Assembly: GCF_029784135.1 (NCBI RefSeq)
Contig: NC_073745.1
Coordinates: 76,937,569-77,001,568, forward strand
Source of the DNA: Toxorhynchites rutilus septentrionalis
Taxonomy: Eukaryota; Arthropoda; Insecta; Diptera; Culicidae
Length of the DNA: 64,000 bases
Reading direction: 5' to 3'
Made by a program: the position numbers and the translations under genes. The notes below the pieces were generated by a model. The model had not been told where the DNA came from and did not search any database. It saw only the letters and a program-made list of their open reading frames with translations. This document shows positions 33,431 to 46,122 of this stretch, one piece after another. The stretch's first letter is position 1. The number at the start of each line of letters is the position of its first letter.

Positions 33431-35760
33431 TCCGCCCCGTGAAATACCGTTGCAAATTAATGAGCTCACGTTCGCCCGGCTGGACTTGCATTCCCACGTT
33501 CTGAACCTTCAGTATTCTCTATAATCCCAAGCGCCCTCTCCAGTTCTTGCCCCCCTCCATCCTCGGCGCTCCTTTTTGTCTTCAGAGAGCCAAGAAGAAG
33601 GACTGGACTGGTGGGAAGAACGTTTTCTGTGCGACATGGCACCAACAAACACAGCAAATGGTGAAAGTGAATTCCTGGGAAAGGTTTGGTCTTTCTCATA
33701 TTTTTTGCTCCCGGACTGCTCCGACGACGACGATGACGACGACGACGTGGACCACGTGACGACCGTGTGCTGCCGCCAAGCTTGGGGAGGGCGACGATGA
33801 TACGAAATGGTCCTTCTTGTTTGTATATAGGAAGATATCCGTTCGACCGTCATCCGCCAGGGTGGGGTGGGAGTAGGAATGCTAGCAGATTCCTTCGAAC
33901 TTCGGATCGGTGGTTGGTCTTGTTCGGGTTTGAGGGTTTGTGTCGGATTGTCCTCTTCCGCAAACATGAGTTCTTGGACACTTGTACTATATTAGAATAG
34001 CTGGGATAGTTTAGGGCCAGTGGGACGGAGTTAGCTAGAGCTGCTCCAGTAGCCCCTCGCCATGCGTTGAGGACGAGCGATAGTTCTAGGAATAGATTAT
34101 GGACTGGAGAAACTACATGTCGTGGCCGAAATGGGATTAGTTTAGTTTCACGAAAGAACAGTCACACATGCTAGCAACGGGAAAAACTTTGTCAGAAAGG
34201 GGTTTCACTGGGCATATGTATATGCTAGAGTCAGAAGAAGAAAGGTCACTTCTCGCCAGAAGAGATAGCGGAATGATAAAATTATCAAACCTCTGTGGGG
34301 AAGAAAGACCCAAATTCATGAGGTTCTTCCACACACATATATGCTTCGGGACGGAAACGTGGGAAACCCTACAAGGCGAAAAGTTATTTTGGGGTGAAAA
34401 TGAAGAACGGACCGAAGGGAAATTGGTGATGAAAGTGTCTTTCTTCCTATATACAGTCATCGGATGTGTCAGATGGTGGATATATGCCGTATATTTACAC
34501 GGCACCGTCGGATGAGCTTGTCTGCTATATAATCAACTTACGTTTGAGAACAGAGTGAATCAGAGCGAGGGATTTGCCGTGCAAATAAGCGATGGTTTGA
34601 CGGAAACTACACTTTGAGAAATCAGGTTTTCCACCTACGATTTCCTATGTTCACTTAGATGCCAATGAGTCACCAATCGGGTTGATCCGAATATATGCAA
34701 ATGTAAACTTTCGACATACGAATTTATCAATATTGTCGAATCTTTCCTCTTCCTCAACGCCGTATATATTCTCTCCATCGTCCGCACAAACAAAATCTTA
34801 GATATAAATTAAACAAATTATAAAAAAAAAACATAAATTCACAAAGCCCCAAGTCGGTCGTGGGAGATTCAACCGGTGGAGATGACCTGTCGTTCCTCGC
34901 TTCGGAGCGATCAATTGAAAGCCAACGAAAAGAAGTGTGGTGGCGTTGTGGGCCAACCCACACTCACCGCTAGCCGTCGGCGATTTCCGCAGGCACTGGT
35001 AGCCGGTGATCTTTGGCGCGAAAAACAGCTGGTCCCGATAATCAACTGGGAATTAAACAACAACGCGCCAGATTCATCTTCATTCATCAGCGCAAAATGC
35101 CCCCACAGAGCGGTCACGTAACGAAGCATAACACGATGGATTGGGAAGATGAACCCGCGCGCGGAACGGAGGGCGGCGCGGCTTTCAAACGCGGTTAAGA
35201 AGATTCGACGATTCCGCGTGTCAAGAGAGTGGAATAACTCAACCATTATGCGCTTATGCCCCGGGGGTGAGCGGAGCGAAATATCGCGATCCATTAACAC
35301 CTACCCGTGATTGTCGGGGCGGCTGAAGTTCGAGTTTCGAGATCGATGGCTGTGCGCTAGCTCTAGCGTGAGTATCCGTCGATTAAAGGCTTAATTTTTC
35401 CCTCCAAGCATGGAGTTTTTCGAGCAGGCACTGCTGGCTGGTGCGTGCGTGACTGCCTGCTAGAGAGAAGGCCAAAGGCGATGACTTTGATTCTCATAAA
35501 TCACAATCAAATCAAAACCTGTTACTAATCTGCGATGATGAGGAGTTTGGTGGTGGGAAAGGGGTGGCAGCAATCGAGCAAGGGGTGAAAAAAAGGAATT
35601 TGGTTCCAATTGCTATTGGGGCTGAAAAAAATATGAGAAAGGATTGCAATCGTTTCTCTTTATTTCTTTGTTTGTTTATTAGAATAATTTCTCAAGCGAG
35701 TGCTGAATATAACATGTTAAAATTAACACACATAGGGTATGGTAAATGATGACGTATAAT
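33431..35760. other. Unique GC-richer island, no gene proven
   Basis: The block lacks recognisable repeats and shows overlapping frames on both strands. A (GAC/GAT)n run at 33721-33748 would encode eight Asp in the plus frame 33576-33800, but that frame is short and unsupported. CpG-rich segments lie at about 34860-35460. Promoter, untranslated exon or conserved non-coding DNA are possible. Confidence 0.35.
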
Positions 35761-36390
35761 TAATAACAAGCGGTTCTTTGTTCACAGCTACTAGGCTGAA
35801 TGAAAAGTTCAGGGCGAAAATAAAAAAAAAAGTTTCTTGTTCCTAAAATGAGTTTATTCTTCAGTGTGTTCTTCCTTAGGTTTAATACACTTCAGCCAGC
35901 GATTATATATACAATTAATATCTTTTTCCATAAATGTTTGCGCTAGACGAATTTCATGCCAACCCGTTGGCAGCACCATCTCAGATAGCGAAGGAACGTT
36001 ATGGGTGTAAGCACATGGATCTTTTAAGCGACTTTGCATACCTGAAATATTCAACAAAGAATTAGACTACTTTTTGAAAAGGGCCAAATAAAATTTATTG
36101 ATCTTTTACAAAAAAAATATAATTCAAAAACTATAATATCTATAATACAAAGTTTTAGATTTTATTAAAATATTAATTAATAAAATATAATATTATTATT
36201 TTGTCGAAGACGTCAACTTTCTATCTTTTATAGTTTTTGGAATATAAGGAATTTTTGTATGGAGACTTCTGCAAAAATAATGTTTCACTCGTAACATTTT
36301 TGTGTGTAAATTCTCGCGATTGAAATGTGCCTGATATGTTTCTAAATAGAAAAAAGTTAACAGAACATGTGAATCGCGATAATCTATATA

Positions 36391-37360
36391 TGAAGGGTGT
36401 GTCACATCAAATTGCATCACGGAAAAAACGCTGTAGAAATTCGCCCAGTAGACCGATCCTTTTGAAAATTTTAGACAGTAAAATAAAAACTATTAAACAA
36501 CTTTTGGCATTTTCTTTTTATTCATACTTCGAGCCCAAGCCCGTATGCTCGCACCTTCCTCTTTACCACGTCCATAAGGTTCTGTACAACGTCAGGTTGT
36601 AGTTTTTTTTTTGAACAGAAATCCATTTTCTCTTGAAGTCCGCCTCCGATTTGACAACTTTTGGGTTCTTCCGGAGGGCCTGCTTCATAATCGCCCAATA
36701 TTCCTCTATTGGGCGAAGCTCCGGCGCGTTGGGCGGGTTCATTTCGCTTTGACGTAGGTTTCGTCGTCCATTACCAGGCAATGCGGCTTCGTCAGCATTT
36801 CGGTGTACAGCTTCCGGGCTCGCGTCTTCCCCACCATGTTTTGCCTTTCGTCGCGGTTAGGAGCCTTCTGAACCTTGTATGTACGCAGGCCCTCCCGCTG
36901 CTTGGTCCGCTGGACGAATGAACTTGACAAATTCAGCTTATTGGCGACATCCCGGACCGAACTTCTCTGATCACGACTAAACTGCTTAACTACGCGCTTG
37001 TGATCTTTTTCACTGACGGAGCATCCATTTTTGCCGTTCTTCACCTTCCGGTCGATGGTTAGGTTCTCGAAGTATCGTTTTAGTACTCTGCTGACCGTGG
37101 ATTGGACGATTCCCAGCATCTTACCGATGTCCCGATGTGACAACTCTGGATTCTCGAAATGAGTGCACAGGATTAATTCACGACGCTCTTTTTCGTTCGA
37201 CGACATTTTTCCAAATTTACGAAAAATTTACAGTGAAGCATGGCCAACGTGATCTATACACTCTTAACTGATTATAAGCGAAAGCAGAAGATATAATTCC
37301 TAAAAATTAAATTTCTACAGCGTTTTTTCCGTGATGCAATTTGATGTGACACACCCTTTA
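36391..37360 (-). mobile_element. DD37E mariner/Tc1-like element, internally deleted
   Basis: The terminal inverted repeats are about 51 bases with a single mismatch (left 36391-36441, right 37310-37360; outermost AAGGGTGTGTCACATCAAAT). TA flanks both ends (36389-36390 and 37361-37362). The near-perfect repeats point to recent movement. At 970 bases it is shorter than a complete element of this group, and the transposase has a central deletion. Confidence 0.9.
36563..37206 (-). pseudogene. DD37E transposase with central deletion
   Basis: The N-terminal frame (36739-37206) begins MSSNEKERRELILC and has two helix-turn-helix regions (HRDIGKMLGIVQSTVSRVL and VRDVANKLNLSSSFVQR), then LVMDDETYVK with the first catalytic Asp. 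Directly after VK the reading passes, in another frame (36563-36781), into NPPNAPELRPIEEYWAIMK with the final catalytic Glu. The stretch containing the second Asp is missing. The layout matches the ITmD37E lineage of mosquitoes. The enzyme cannot be active. Confidence 0.9.
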
Positions 37361-37365
37361 TATAA

Positions 37366-37848
37366 GGGGGTCTCCGTAGCCACATTGGTTGCGCGTTCGC
37401 TTAGTAAGCGATCGATCGTGAGTTCAAAACTCAGGACCCTCATTGACCATCTTTGTGTTGTTACAGAATAACTACGTCCACGCAACAATCATCAGCGATG
37501 GAGATCGATCCACGGTCGAAATAAGATCGATTCATCCATACAACTGCTCTGCTTTGCATGACACATCGGGCTGCTGTTCTATAAATAACTCAACAATGAT
37601 CAATCAACTGTCTCCGCTATCCGGTGGTCCAACTGGATAATGGAAGAACAGAAAGAATACTCTTACGCCTAAAAATGGCTACTGTGTGAATGTACCATAT
37701 GTAATGGTATAGAAGGAATACTGGCGAACGGCAACTGTGTAATGTGCTAATTATAGATATGATAACCATGTGACATGTACACGATTAAAATTCGGCTCTG
37801 TTACAGCTAAAATGCTAATATAAATAAATAAATAAATGGGATACAAAT
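37366..37848 (+). mobile_element. tRNA-derived SINE, ~480 bp, 13-bp duplication
   Basis: The head carries CCGTAGCCACATTGGTTGCG (A-box-like) and CGTGAGTTCAAAACTCA (B-box-like), then a long unrelated body, and ends in an ATAAATAAATAAATGGG tail. ACCCTTTATATAA is duplicated at 37353-37365 and 37849-37861. The left copy of the duplication includes the last bases of the mariner terminal repeat, so the SINE arrived after the mariner. It differs from the SINE families at 13.9 and 29.3 kb. Confidence 0.75.
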
Positions 37849-39849
37849 ACCCTTTATATAAAAATGGATTTCTGTCTGTCTGTCTGATTCTTATGGACTC
37901 AAAAACTACTGAACCGATCGACACTAAAATTGGTATGTAGGGGTTTTTGGGGTCGGGAAAGGTTGTTATGATAGTTCGAAACAACCCCCCCCCTTGTCTA
38001 AGAGGGGGCTGCCATACAAATGAAACACAAATTTCTGCATAACTCGAGAACTAATCAAGCAAGAGAGCCAAATTTGGCATGTGAGAGTTTTAGGGGGAAA
38101 GAAACGTTTCTATGGTAAATAGATACTCTTCCCCCCTTTCTTAGGGGAGGCTGCCATACAAATGAAACACAAATTTCTGCATAACTCGAAAACTAATCAA
38201 TCAAATAGAGCCAAATTTGGCATGTGGAGGTTTTAGGGTGCAATAAATGATTCTATGATGGATAGATACTCCTGCCCCCTCTTTTCGGGGGGCTGCAAAC
38301 ACGAATTTCTGCATTACTCGAGAGCAAATGAAACTAAATTTGGCATGTGCAGGTATTAGGGTGCAATAGATGAGTCTATGGTGGTTAGATACTCCTGCCC
38401 CCTCTCTTGAGGGGGGGGGGTTTTGCTGCCATACAAATAAAACACAAATTTCTGCATAATCCAAGAACTAATAAAGCAAATGGAGCCAAATTTAGGATGT
38501 GAGAGTTTTTGGGTACGAGAAATGTTTCTATGATGGTATAACACCCCTCCCTCCTCTGGAATTAAATTGATCTTCGTTCGTAAGTGTAAATGCATTTTAT
38601 TATGATAAAACGCACTCCTATATCGTCTTGTATCTATATAAATAAAAATGGATCACCGAATGTGTTGATAAGAGCAAAACTCGAGAGAATTGTCCGATTT
38701 AGAGCTGTCTCAAACATTTATTCCATGTAACGGAGAAACATGTTATTTTCTAGTCGTTGAAAAATCTGGAACGAGAATTGTGTCTGAAAATAATATGATA
38801 GTAATAGTAATTTTATAGTAAAAGGTAATATTAAAGGGTAGATTAGAAGATCTATCAATGAACAGTTCTGCGATTGGTGAGAAAACGTGGATGTGATTAC
38901 GAAAAGTAAATGTTGCCGGATCAGCTAGTTTACCCATAAAAATATCACGAAATGAACATAGTATTTTTCCAAATGAAAACATGAGTTGTTGGTCGAAAAA
39001 CTTTTCCAATGTAAAGGTGCCCATCTTCCGATGTATGGGTGATTTGTTGGAATTTCTATGGGCTATTTACGTATATTTTTTCAGAATTTTTAAAATACAT
39101 ATTTTCGAGAAAAAATAATTTTTTCAGTGATTTTTTTTTTCAATTATTTGTTTGATTTATTTTAATGGTAACCTGAATAATTTCCTACTTTTTATTCTCT
39201 TATTATTTTACATTTTTCAAATTATGATTTCACGAAAAAAAATATCAAACAAATTTTTGAAAAAAAAATCATTAAAAAAATATTTTCAAAATTAAATTCA
39301 TTTTTCTACAAAACATGTGTTTTTAAAATTCTGAAAAAATAGATATAAATAGCTCTTGGAATTTCCAACAAGTCATCCATACATCGAAAGATAGGCACTT
39401 TTACATGGAATTTTTTTTTCGAACAACAACTTTTTCGTGTTTTTCTTTGAAAAATTACTATTAATGTTAAACTCGTAATATTTCTATGTATAAATTATTG
39501 CAATTTAGTGCTCTGCTAACTTTTTTGAATTTAGAAACATGTTAAGAACATGTCAAACGTAAGAATTTACACACAATAATGTAACGAGCAAAACATTATT
39601 TTCCCAGGAGTCTTCATACAAAAATGACTTATATTCCGAAAACTATAAAAGGTAGAAAGTTGACGTCTTCCTGAGACAAGTTGGCATGAAATTCGTCATT
39701 ACCAAAGCTATTGAGTACTTTTTTATCATGGATTTCTCTGAATGTACATATCTTATATGTGTTCTATGTAAAAATATTGTAAAACATTCTCTGCGAGTGT
39801 AGAAAATCCTGGACGAACATTGTGTCTGATGATGATTTTATATTATGAA

Positions 39850-40482
39850 TAAAGTTTCCGGGGAAATGCAAGGAAATATATAAAAAAAATTGAGGTTAGA
39901 GTTTGTCATCTATGTATTTGAACAACATCGTAATAATTTTCATTCAAATTTCAACAATGCAAAATAGCTTTCGGGTCTGCCAATCTGATAGAGAGTAAAT
40001 TGCTCCACAATTGACATAGCGAGAGCCATGTGAACGGTGAGTTTTTGTTCGAATTTGTCAAATTCATTATTTTGACGTTTGTTCACGATTTTTGACGACA
40101 AGGCGATAAATGTCAATTTCGATCGAAGTGTAAAGTAAATTCGAGATAACAACTGAAAGAAATGAATATTCATTTTCTTTATAAATTTTTTTTACATTGC
40201 GATAAAAAATATATAACATTTTTTGTTTACATTTCACTTTCAACAGATCAAACAAATTGTCAGTTACGTAAATGAAAGACATTGAATCAAGAAACATCAC
40301 ACAATCTTTCCTTAAAACCGTTGTATTCGTTCTTTTTCATTGATCACATTTGATTACTTATATAGATTGTTAAATAATTCAAACACACTTACAACACACA
40401 AGTTATGTTTTATTAAACACCCAAAATATTCGAAACATAGAAATAATTCATATAGCAGAAAAACGTTTGCCGGGTCAGCTAT
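39850..40482 (+). mobile_element. Helitron-like element, 3' portion
   Basis: The segment at 40240-40482 is the inverted counterpart of 7279-7510 and ends ACGTTTGCCGGGTCAGCTAT, with the expected CTAG changed to CTAT. The 5' boundary is not clear. No gene is present. Confidence 0.5.
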
Positions 40483-40688
40483 ATATTGGTTAAATTCTTT
40501 GTTATGGTATCTTTTCCAGACTGTCAAACTGCAACCTCTTCCCGGTTATTTCCTGTAAATATAACTATTCATTTTGCTCGTGAGTTTTCATGGGTAAGGA
40601 GTGTATCGAAAAGTAATCTAACAACACGTTATTACACACAAACGGGTGAGCTTTTTCTTATCGTGTAATCAGAGCACGCTTTGTTTAC

Positions 40689-41436
40689 ATGTCAAAAATC
40701 AATTGGTTCGCCGAAAAGTGTGTTACATACCACAAAATAGCAACAAAAAAAATCAAAGTTTGTCCAGAAAGTGTTAAACGAATCGTCGCAAAGTTCGGTG
40801 ATGAGTGTTCTTTCGAGGATCTCAGCAGAAGTGGAAGAAAGCCTGGACCAAGTAATCCCGAGTTGGACCGAAAAGTTGTAAATTATATCCAGAAGAACGG
40901 GTCTGCATCTATTCGTGATTTGACCAAGACCAGTGTTGAATGATTCAGCGGATCAAACAAAGACATGGTCTAAAGACCTATAATAATCAAAAAGTGGCCA
41001 AACAAATACCGGAGCAGCAAGATCGCGCTAAACCACAAGCTCGAAAGCTATATAAGTGTATTTCGAACAATTCCAATCAGTGCATTCTCATGGATGACGA
41101 AACATACGACAGAGAAGATTCCAGAATGGTGCCGGGACCTCAATTTTATACCAAATCGATTGGAGAAAGTATACCACGTGGTTCCTCCTCTATTCTGGCC
41201 GGACTTGGCATCGGCACATTATGCCAAATCCACTCTGCAATCGTTTTCGGAAAACAACATCATGTTCGTCGAAAAAGACCCCAATCCACCTAACTGTTCC
41301 CAGCTGCGGCCAATTGAACGTTACTGAGCAATCGTTCAAGAAGGAAGGTACAGTGACTAAAATATGTCAGAGTTCAAGAAGAATTGGTCTGCAGTTTCCA
41401 GAAAGTGCACGAAGGCTACTTTGCAGAAATGGAGTT
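40689..41436 (+). pseudogene. DD37E transposase pseudogene, second lineage
   Basis: The frame at 40689-40943 encodes the N-terminus (helix-turn-helix with GRKPGPSNPELDRKVVNYI and SASIRDLTK). It shifts into 40940-41293 (MIQRIKQRHGLKTYNNQK, QCILMDDETYD with the first Asp). It then shifts again into LFWPDLASAHYAKSTLQSF (second Asp) and NPPNCSQLRPIERY (Glu). I count 37 residues between the second Asp and the Glu. The Trp codon after ERY is a stop. Residues between the first two Asp are partly deleted. Terminal repeats are not recognisable. It is much more decayed than the copy at 36.4 kb and diverged from it. Confidence 0.88.
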
Positions 41437-41479
41437 AAATCTTAGGTTCGATCATTTTTTTAGAAATCAACAATAAACT

Positions 41480-43660
41480 TGATTTTTTTTTTATTTCATG
41501 GTAAACCTCATATTCTTTAATAAAATTCAATTTTCGAAACATTCCTTAACTTTCATGGTTTCAACATGTGGACCTTTTTTTTTTGTCCACATATTGTTCA
41601 TGGCAGAAAAAATTTTTGCAGATGCGATACTAGTAGGTAGACACATAATATAGAACAGCAGATTTTGAAGCGAAACTCTTCCAATTTTGTTATGTAGGAA
41701 TATGTCTTTCATCAGAAAACAGATTGCGATCTCATGAAAAAGAATTAACGTAAATGAGTACTTTCGGTACTTTCGTATTTGCGTCACCGGAGCCGAAATA
41801 CAATAGATAGCAATTTTATTGTACACACTGGCACTCCGATATCTTTTGTATTGTTGCTGCCTTGTTGTCTGTAGTGTTTTGTCATTTTTTATTGTTACGA
41901 AAATGCGATTTTATGATTTGCGGTATTTAAATATGAACGCCACTGAAATATAAATGATAAATTTCAAAGCAAAACTTAACCGGGCAAACGTATGCCGTCC
42001 GACCCTCGCTAACGCTCGGTCGGACCTAACTAAAGGATCGTCTCCTATGTTTCAAACTAACCGGCAAAATCGTCAAGAGGGGTCGTCAAGCGCTTCCGAT
42101 GGTGCTTTGCGCTCCAAACGTATGCTGAAGGGATGCAGAGGTAGAGGCTTAAACTACGGTAACACTTTTAACTTCTCGGAGTTAGGAGAAACTTTCGAAG
42201 CATCCGGCGAAACAAAAAATTGCCTCATGAATAATTAAAAACGCAGAGAACTCTGTGCATTGCTTCCGGTAAAAGTGGCTCCAAAGTTCCGGATATAATA
42301 AAGCTGTGTTCATCGGAGAAAACTGAAGATGAAAGTTTTTTCCGCAACGCTTGTTCTCGCCGGCATAATTTTGTAGCCTTACGTTAACAATGCGTTCGTG
42401 TCTTGAACTCTATCTTTTTCAATTTTTTGAACCTTGTTGCAACTATTCAAAATCACGATTTTCATTATTAGATGACCAATACAATTGGTCTTTTTGGCGA
42501 CAAAAATCATTACTCGAAATTGTTAAGAAATCAATGAACTATTTAGTGAAATTGTGTTATAACAACGTTATAAAATCTCATTCAAAAACTAAGGTCAATA
42601 TTAAACATTTTCATAGCTCATAACATGACCCCATATTATTTTCTCAAAATTGTCCATTTATTTTTCTACAACTTTGTCGTATATCATGTTTTAAGCAGAT
42701 GTCTGTATTCCGAGTTATTATTTTTGGCAAAGAAGGGTCAATGATTCTAGATACGCCTCATAAAAAGTTCAGTCGTAAATAAAATTGGTAATTAAATTCG
42801 AGAACGAAAATAGTGATTTTGGTACCTGCCACCTTACGTACAAATTTAAAAAAAAATGAAGAGTGTCGGGGCAACGGTCGACTTCACGAATTTTTGCACT
42901 CTAAAAATTCGTTTTCCATTTTTGTAAATAGTTACACCTTCCGATTTGTAACTGGCAGAGAGTCTTTGTTCCATATTTTTATCTCAAATATTATAATTCC
43001 TTCAACCATTGTTGACTTATCAAACAAAATATGTTCTTCTATTTGAACAGGACATTTTTTTCACCAGTGCTACTTTGAACATCTGACCCTTTAGGAATGA
43101 ACTTTAATATAACTTTAATACAAAATACAAAAATTCTATTGTGTTTCTCCTAAACTAGCCTTCCATTATTCAATGTATTCCAACGCAGTATCAATTTTTT
43201 TTCACAATTATAAAAAAAATTGTATACTATGTTTCTACTGAGTCAACTAGAGTTTTAAGAACAGTTTGCACCTTACTAGTCAAAAGTACTTGTCTCCTTT
43301 CACGTTGAAGAATTCTATTAAAATTACAAAAAGAAAAACAACTTCAGTGACATTGTCTCTTCCAACAAAACCGATAATTGTATGAAAGGTCACTAACCGA
43401 TCTAGTAAGAAGCAACCATAGTTTGAGGCACGGAATTTAGAACGAATCGCGTATTACAACAAAACATAAATTATTCTCTCCATACTCTAAATACGGTACA
43501 GATTGACGAAAAGACGGGACAATCAAAAATAGTTTAAGAAACTGTACGTTTGATCAACCTATTCAAAAATCTAAAAAAAATTTTTTTCTCAAAAATCGAT
43601 TTTTCAGGCGGAAAAACGACCAAGTGCCAAAAAAACATTTTTTTAACAAAAAAAATGGAG
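41480..43660. other. Mostly unplaced AT-rich DNA
   Basis: At 41998-42025 TCCGACC...GGTCGGA forms a small hairpin in a GC-richer patch (about 41980-42300) with an unrecognised plus frame at 41954-42238. The rest has only short frames with no known domain. A possible solo element or gene fragment cannot be named. Confidence 0.3.
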
Positions 43661-43664
43661 ATAA

Positions 43665-44310
43665 CCGTAGCACGAATTGCACAACGAGAATGATTTGCTA
43701 GTTCCAAGCGTCATTCTGTGTGTTCTTTGTGCAATTTGGTTGGTTCAGGTCAATCACGGAGAACAACTACGAATTGTACAGTTTACCCAAGCTCAAGCTC
43801 AAGCTCAAAAAAATGGAGATAACTGTAAATCTCGACGAGTAATGAAATTTCAAGACATTTGGCATCAAAACTTTTTTTTGAAAACCTCGATTTTCGGTGA
43901 TTTTTCGATTTTCAAAAAAACTCAAATTTTAACGTTTGTGACATCAGTAAATGAAGTCCGAATGAGCTAATATTTTGCATAGGGTATATTATCGTGCAAA
44001 TCATTATTTCGTAACAAGTTCCGAATGAAAAATCGAGATAACTATTTTTATTGACACCCAAAACTATACTTTTCGTTTCGTATTCCGAAGAAAAATCAGT
44101 CCTAGAGTGCCGATTTTTGACAAAAAATTATTTTTCGAGATGACAGTAGATCTCGACGTTTCATACAATTTTGGCATCTAAATTTTTTTTTTAAACCTCG
44201 ATTTCCTTTACTCCACCTTGGGTAATTTTTCGATTTTCAAAAAACTCAAACTTTGACCGCTTTGCGCCACTCTTCCTTAAGTCCGATTGAGCTAATATTT
44301 GGCATAGGGT
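43665..44310. repeat. Dispersed repeat plus ~320-bp imperfect duplication
   Basis: The part at 43665-43815 is the inverted counterpart of 3844-4000. From there, 43814-43985 and 44135-44310 are imperfect copies of each other. Shared landmarks are CCTCGATTT, TTTTTCGATTTTCAAAAAA, AAGTCCGAWTGAGCTAATAT and GCATAGGGT. A (AAGCTC)n run lies at 43789-43807. Part of the second copy (44246-44305) recurs in inverted form at about 53256-53316. Confidence 0.55.
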
Positions 44311-46122
44311 TTTTTTTTTGAGGTGGTGAACATATTTTATGGGATAACTTTTGGAAATTTTAGGATTTGAATACTTAGCGATCTGCACAAATGTATGAGA
44401 CATTTTCACGATTAAGTATGCTTGTTTCATTAGTGAAAATTATTAGGTTTAGATAATAGAGGGATGCAAATGGCCAGTTAAGAAAACATAAAAACTAGAG
44501 GCAGATGAATTCTCCGAGCGAGGTTTCAACCCTCTGTAATTCAACGCAACAACTACTTAAACTAAACCGTCAGAAACACATGCCATATGTGACGAACATC
44601 AGCAGAGAAATCGAACACCAAACATATATTTCATTGCGCATTTTCGTGTTCTATTCTCTCAGAGTTTAAAGTCTCTTTAATTCAACATCGTCGTCGTCGT
44701 GTTCTATTTGTATGGAGTGCAAATGCACTGAACGAACAATTTGGAAAGCACAGTTTTCTTATGCCAATCGATCATGTGGAGCGGGATTTGCGTTTAAATG
44801 ATGTTTGACGTTTCTGAATTTTTCGATGATATAATATATAAATTTCTCCATTGATGAAATCTGAAATCCATCCGGAAACAACAGAGCAATAAGAGCTCCA
44901 AATTGATCAATTTTGTGATGCAAATGATTATCCATTTTATTCAATTTTCACTCCTTGAAAGAAGTAATCCTGCGACGAAAACACTTCTATGTTTCGGATT
45001 TTATTTTGAACATTCGGTTCATTAAGTTCTTGCACGAACTATAAATAAATCACATTTGCTCCTTCGGAAACCTCTGCCATGTCCCCGTAGAATGGTTCTT
45101 TTCAAATTGACCACTGCGTTGGCACGGGCACTTAGGCAAAGACTCGAATTGGATTAGCACTTGGAAAAACGACCGAATTTGACTCAACACTTTATTCCAA
45201 TAAAACAATTCTTGGTTGACTCGATTACTTATGATAAGATAGAAGATTGACGTGTACGCTCTGAAGTTTTATCGTGTTCTGCACTATTCTGGCTTGTGCA
45301 TAGCAATATATACAAATTCAGTGGTGATAAGGGATACGAAAAAATGAACTATTACTATGGGATTCTCTTCACTCGTTACCCGAAGGCTAATGATAAGGAA
45401 GGGTAAAAATTGAGAGTGATCGAGTGCGATCAATACGGCCTTATACACTTGATCGTAAAGCTATGCTAGGGTTTGCGCTAACACACTGATTGGTACCTTT
45501 TGGTACTGACCTTGACCTGGAAGATACCCCGAATAATTTTTTTTTCACTATTCGGTCCAGAGACCATGCGGGAACAAACCTGTCAAAGTCAGTGAAATCA
45601 CTCCTTCTGGTTTTTCGTGTTTCAACGGCAAACTTTTTTTTTCTCGTTTTCGCCAACTTGTCAACAATACAATGAACTTTGAGTGTAAATTTTTGAAGCG
45701 TTGTCACAAACATGTTGAGATATAACCGATTCAACACTGGTAGCACTTCAGAATCGATTATTCTGCATTCTTTTTTACATTCTGTCAAATATGTACCGGA
45801 ATTATGTAATTCCAAATCTTTCCGCTGAACATTTTTCAAATTTAACTTGAACGTTCGGAATTCCTTCCGGAGGATCATACGGTCAGTTTCTTCTTTATAT
45901 ATTCAACGGTCATTCTTCATATTGACGTTACGAGGCGTTTCCGAAACTCAAATTGCCGCTTCGTTTGGCCCATTTTGACATTATGGAAGACATAAAAATG
46001 AATTCGCTCCGTGAACAGAAGGCATCTCCTGAACACAGCTAAAAAAGCGTATCGATGACTGAATTGGTCATTGGAAAAAGTGCTTCAGAAGAGGCATATT
46101 TTAGAAGGGAAGGAAAAGGAAA
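44311..46122. other. Unplaced DNA with one 145-residue frame
   Basis: The minus frame 45441-45878 encodes 145 residues rich in Lys/Arg with no domain that I recognise. The reverse frame over part of it is also open. The 81-base segment 45051-45131 recurs inverted inside the Helitron-like element at 46698-46778. A (GTC)n run lies at 44689-44701. Confidence 0.3.

Larger units (their letters stand above)
36383..38928 (+). mobile_element. Helitron-like element, split by mariner and SINE
   Basis: Removing the mariner (36391-37360, with one TA) and the SINE (37366-37848, with its duplication) joins TCTATATA to TAAAAATGGATTTCTG, giving the TCTATATATAAAAATGG start seen in sister copies. A GTCTGTCTGTCTG run follows. 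The element ends GCCGGATCAGCTAG before a T at 38928. Internally, about four ~140-bp units (GCCATACAAATGAAACACAA) lie at 38005-38480. A second internal TCTATATAAATAAAAATGG at about 38632 suggests a composite. No Rep/helicase gene is present. Confidence 0.6.
35946..39697. mobile_element. Foldback-like repeat hosting nested insertions
   Basis: The outer ends are inverted copies of GACGAATTTCATGCCAAC (35946 onward; reverse complement ending at 39697). The left arm has the landmarks CAGCACCATCTCAGATA and CTTTGCATACCTG found in the element at 2765-6368. The inner flanks at 36310-36380 and 38937-39660 are AT-rich sequence of the same family. Between 36383 and 38928 it is interrupted by a Helitron-like element with further insertions. 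Confidence 0.55.

Noticed and set aside
37900..38500. CRISPR-like array
   Set aside because: The units are about 140 bp with no short-repeat and unique-spacer pattern, and they occur in an insect mobile element.
45441..45878. A 145-residue minus-strand gene
   Set aside because: No recognisable domain, a basic low-complexity composition, and no exon signals that I can defend.
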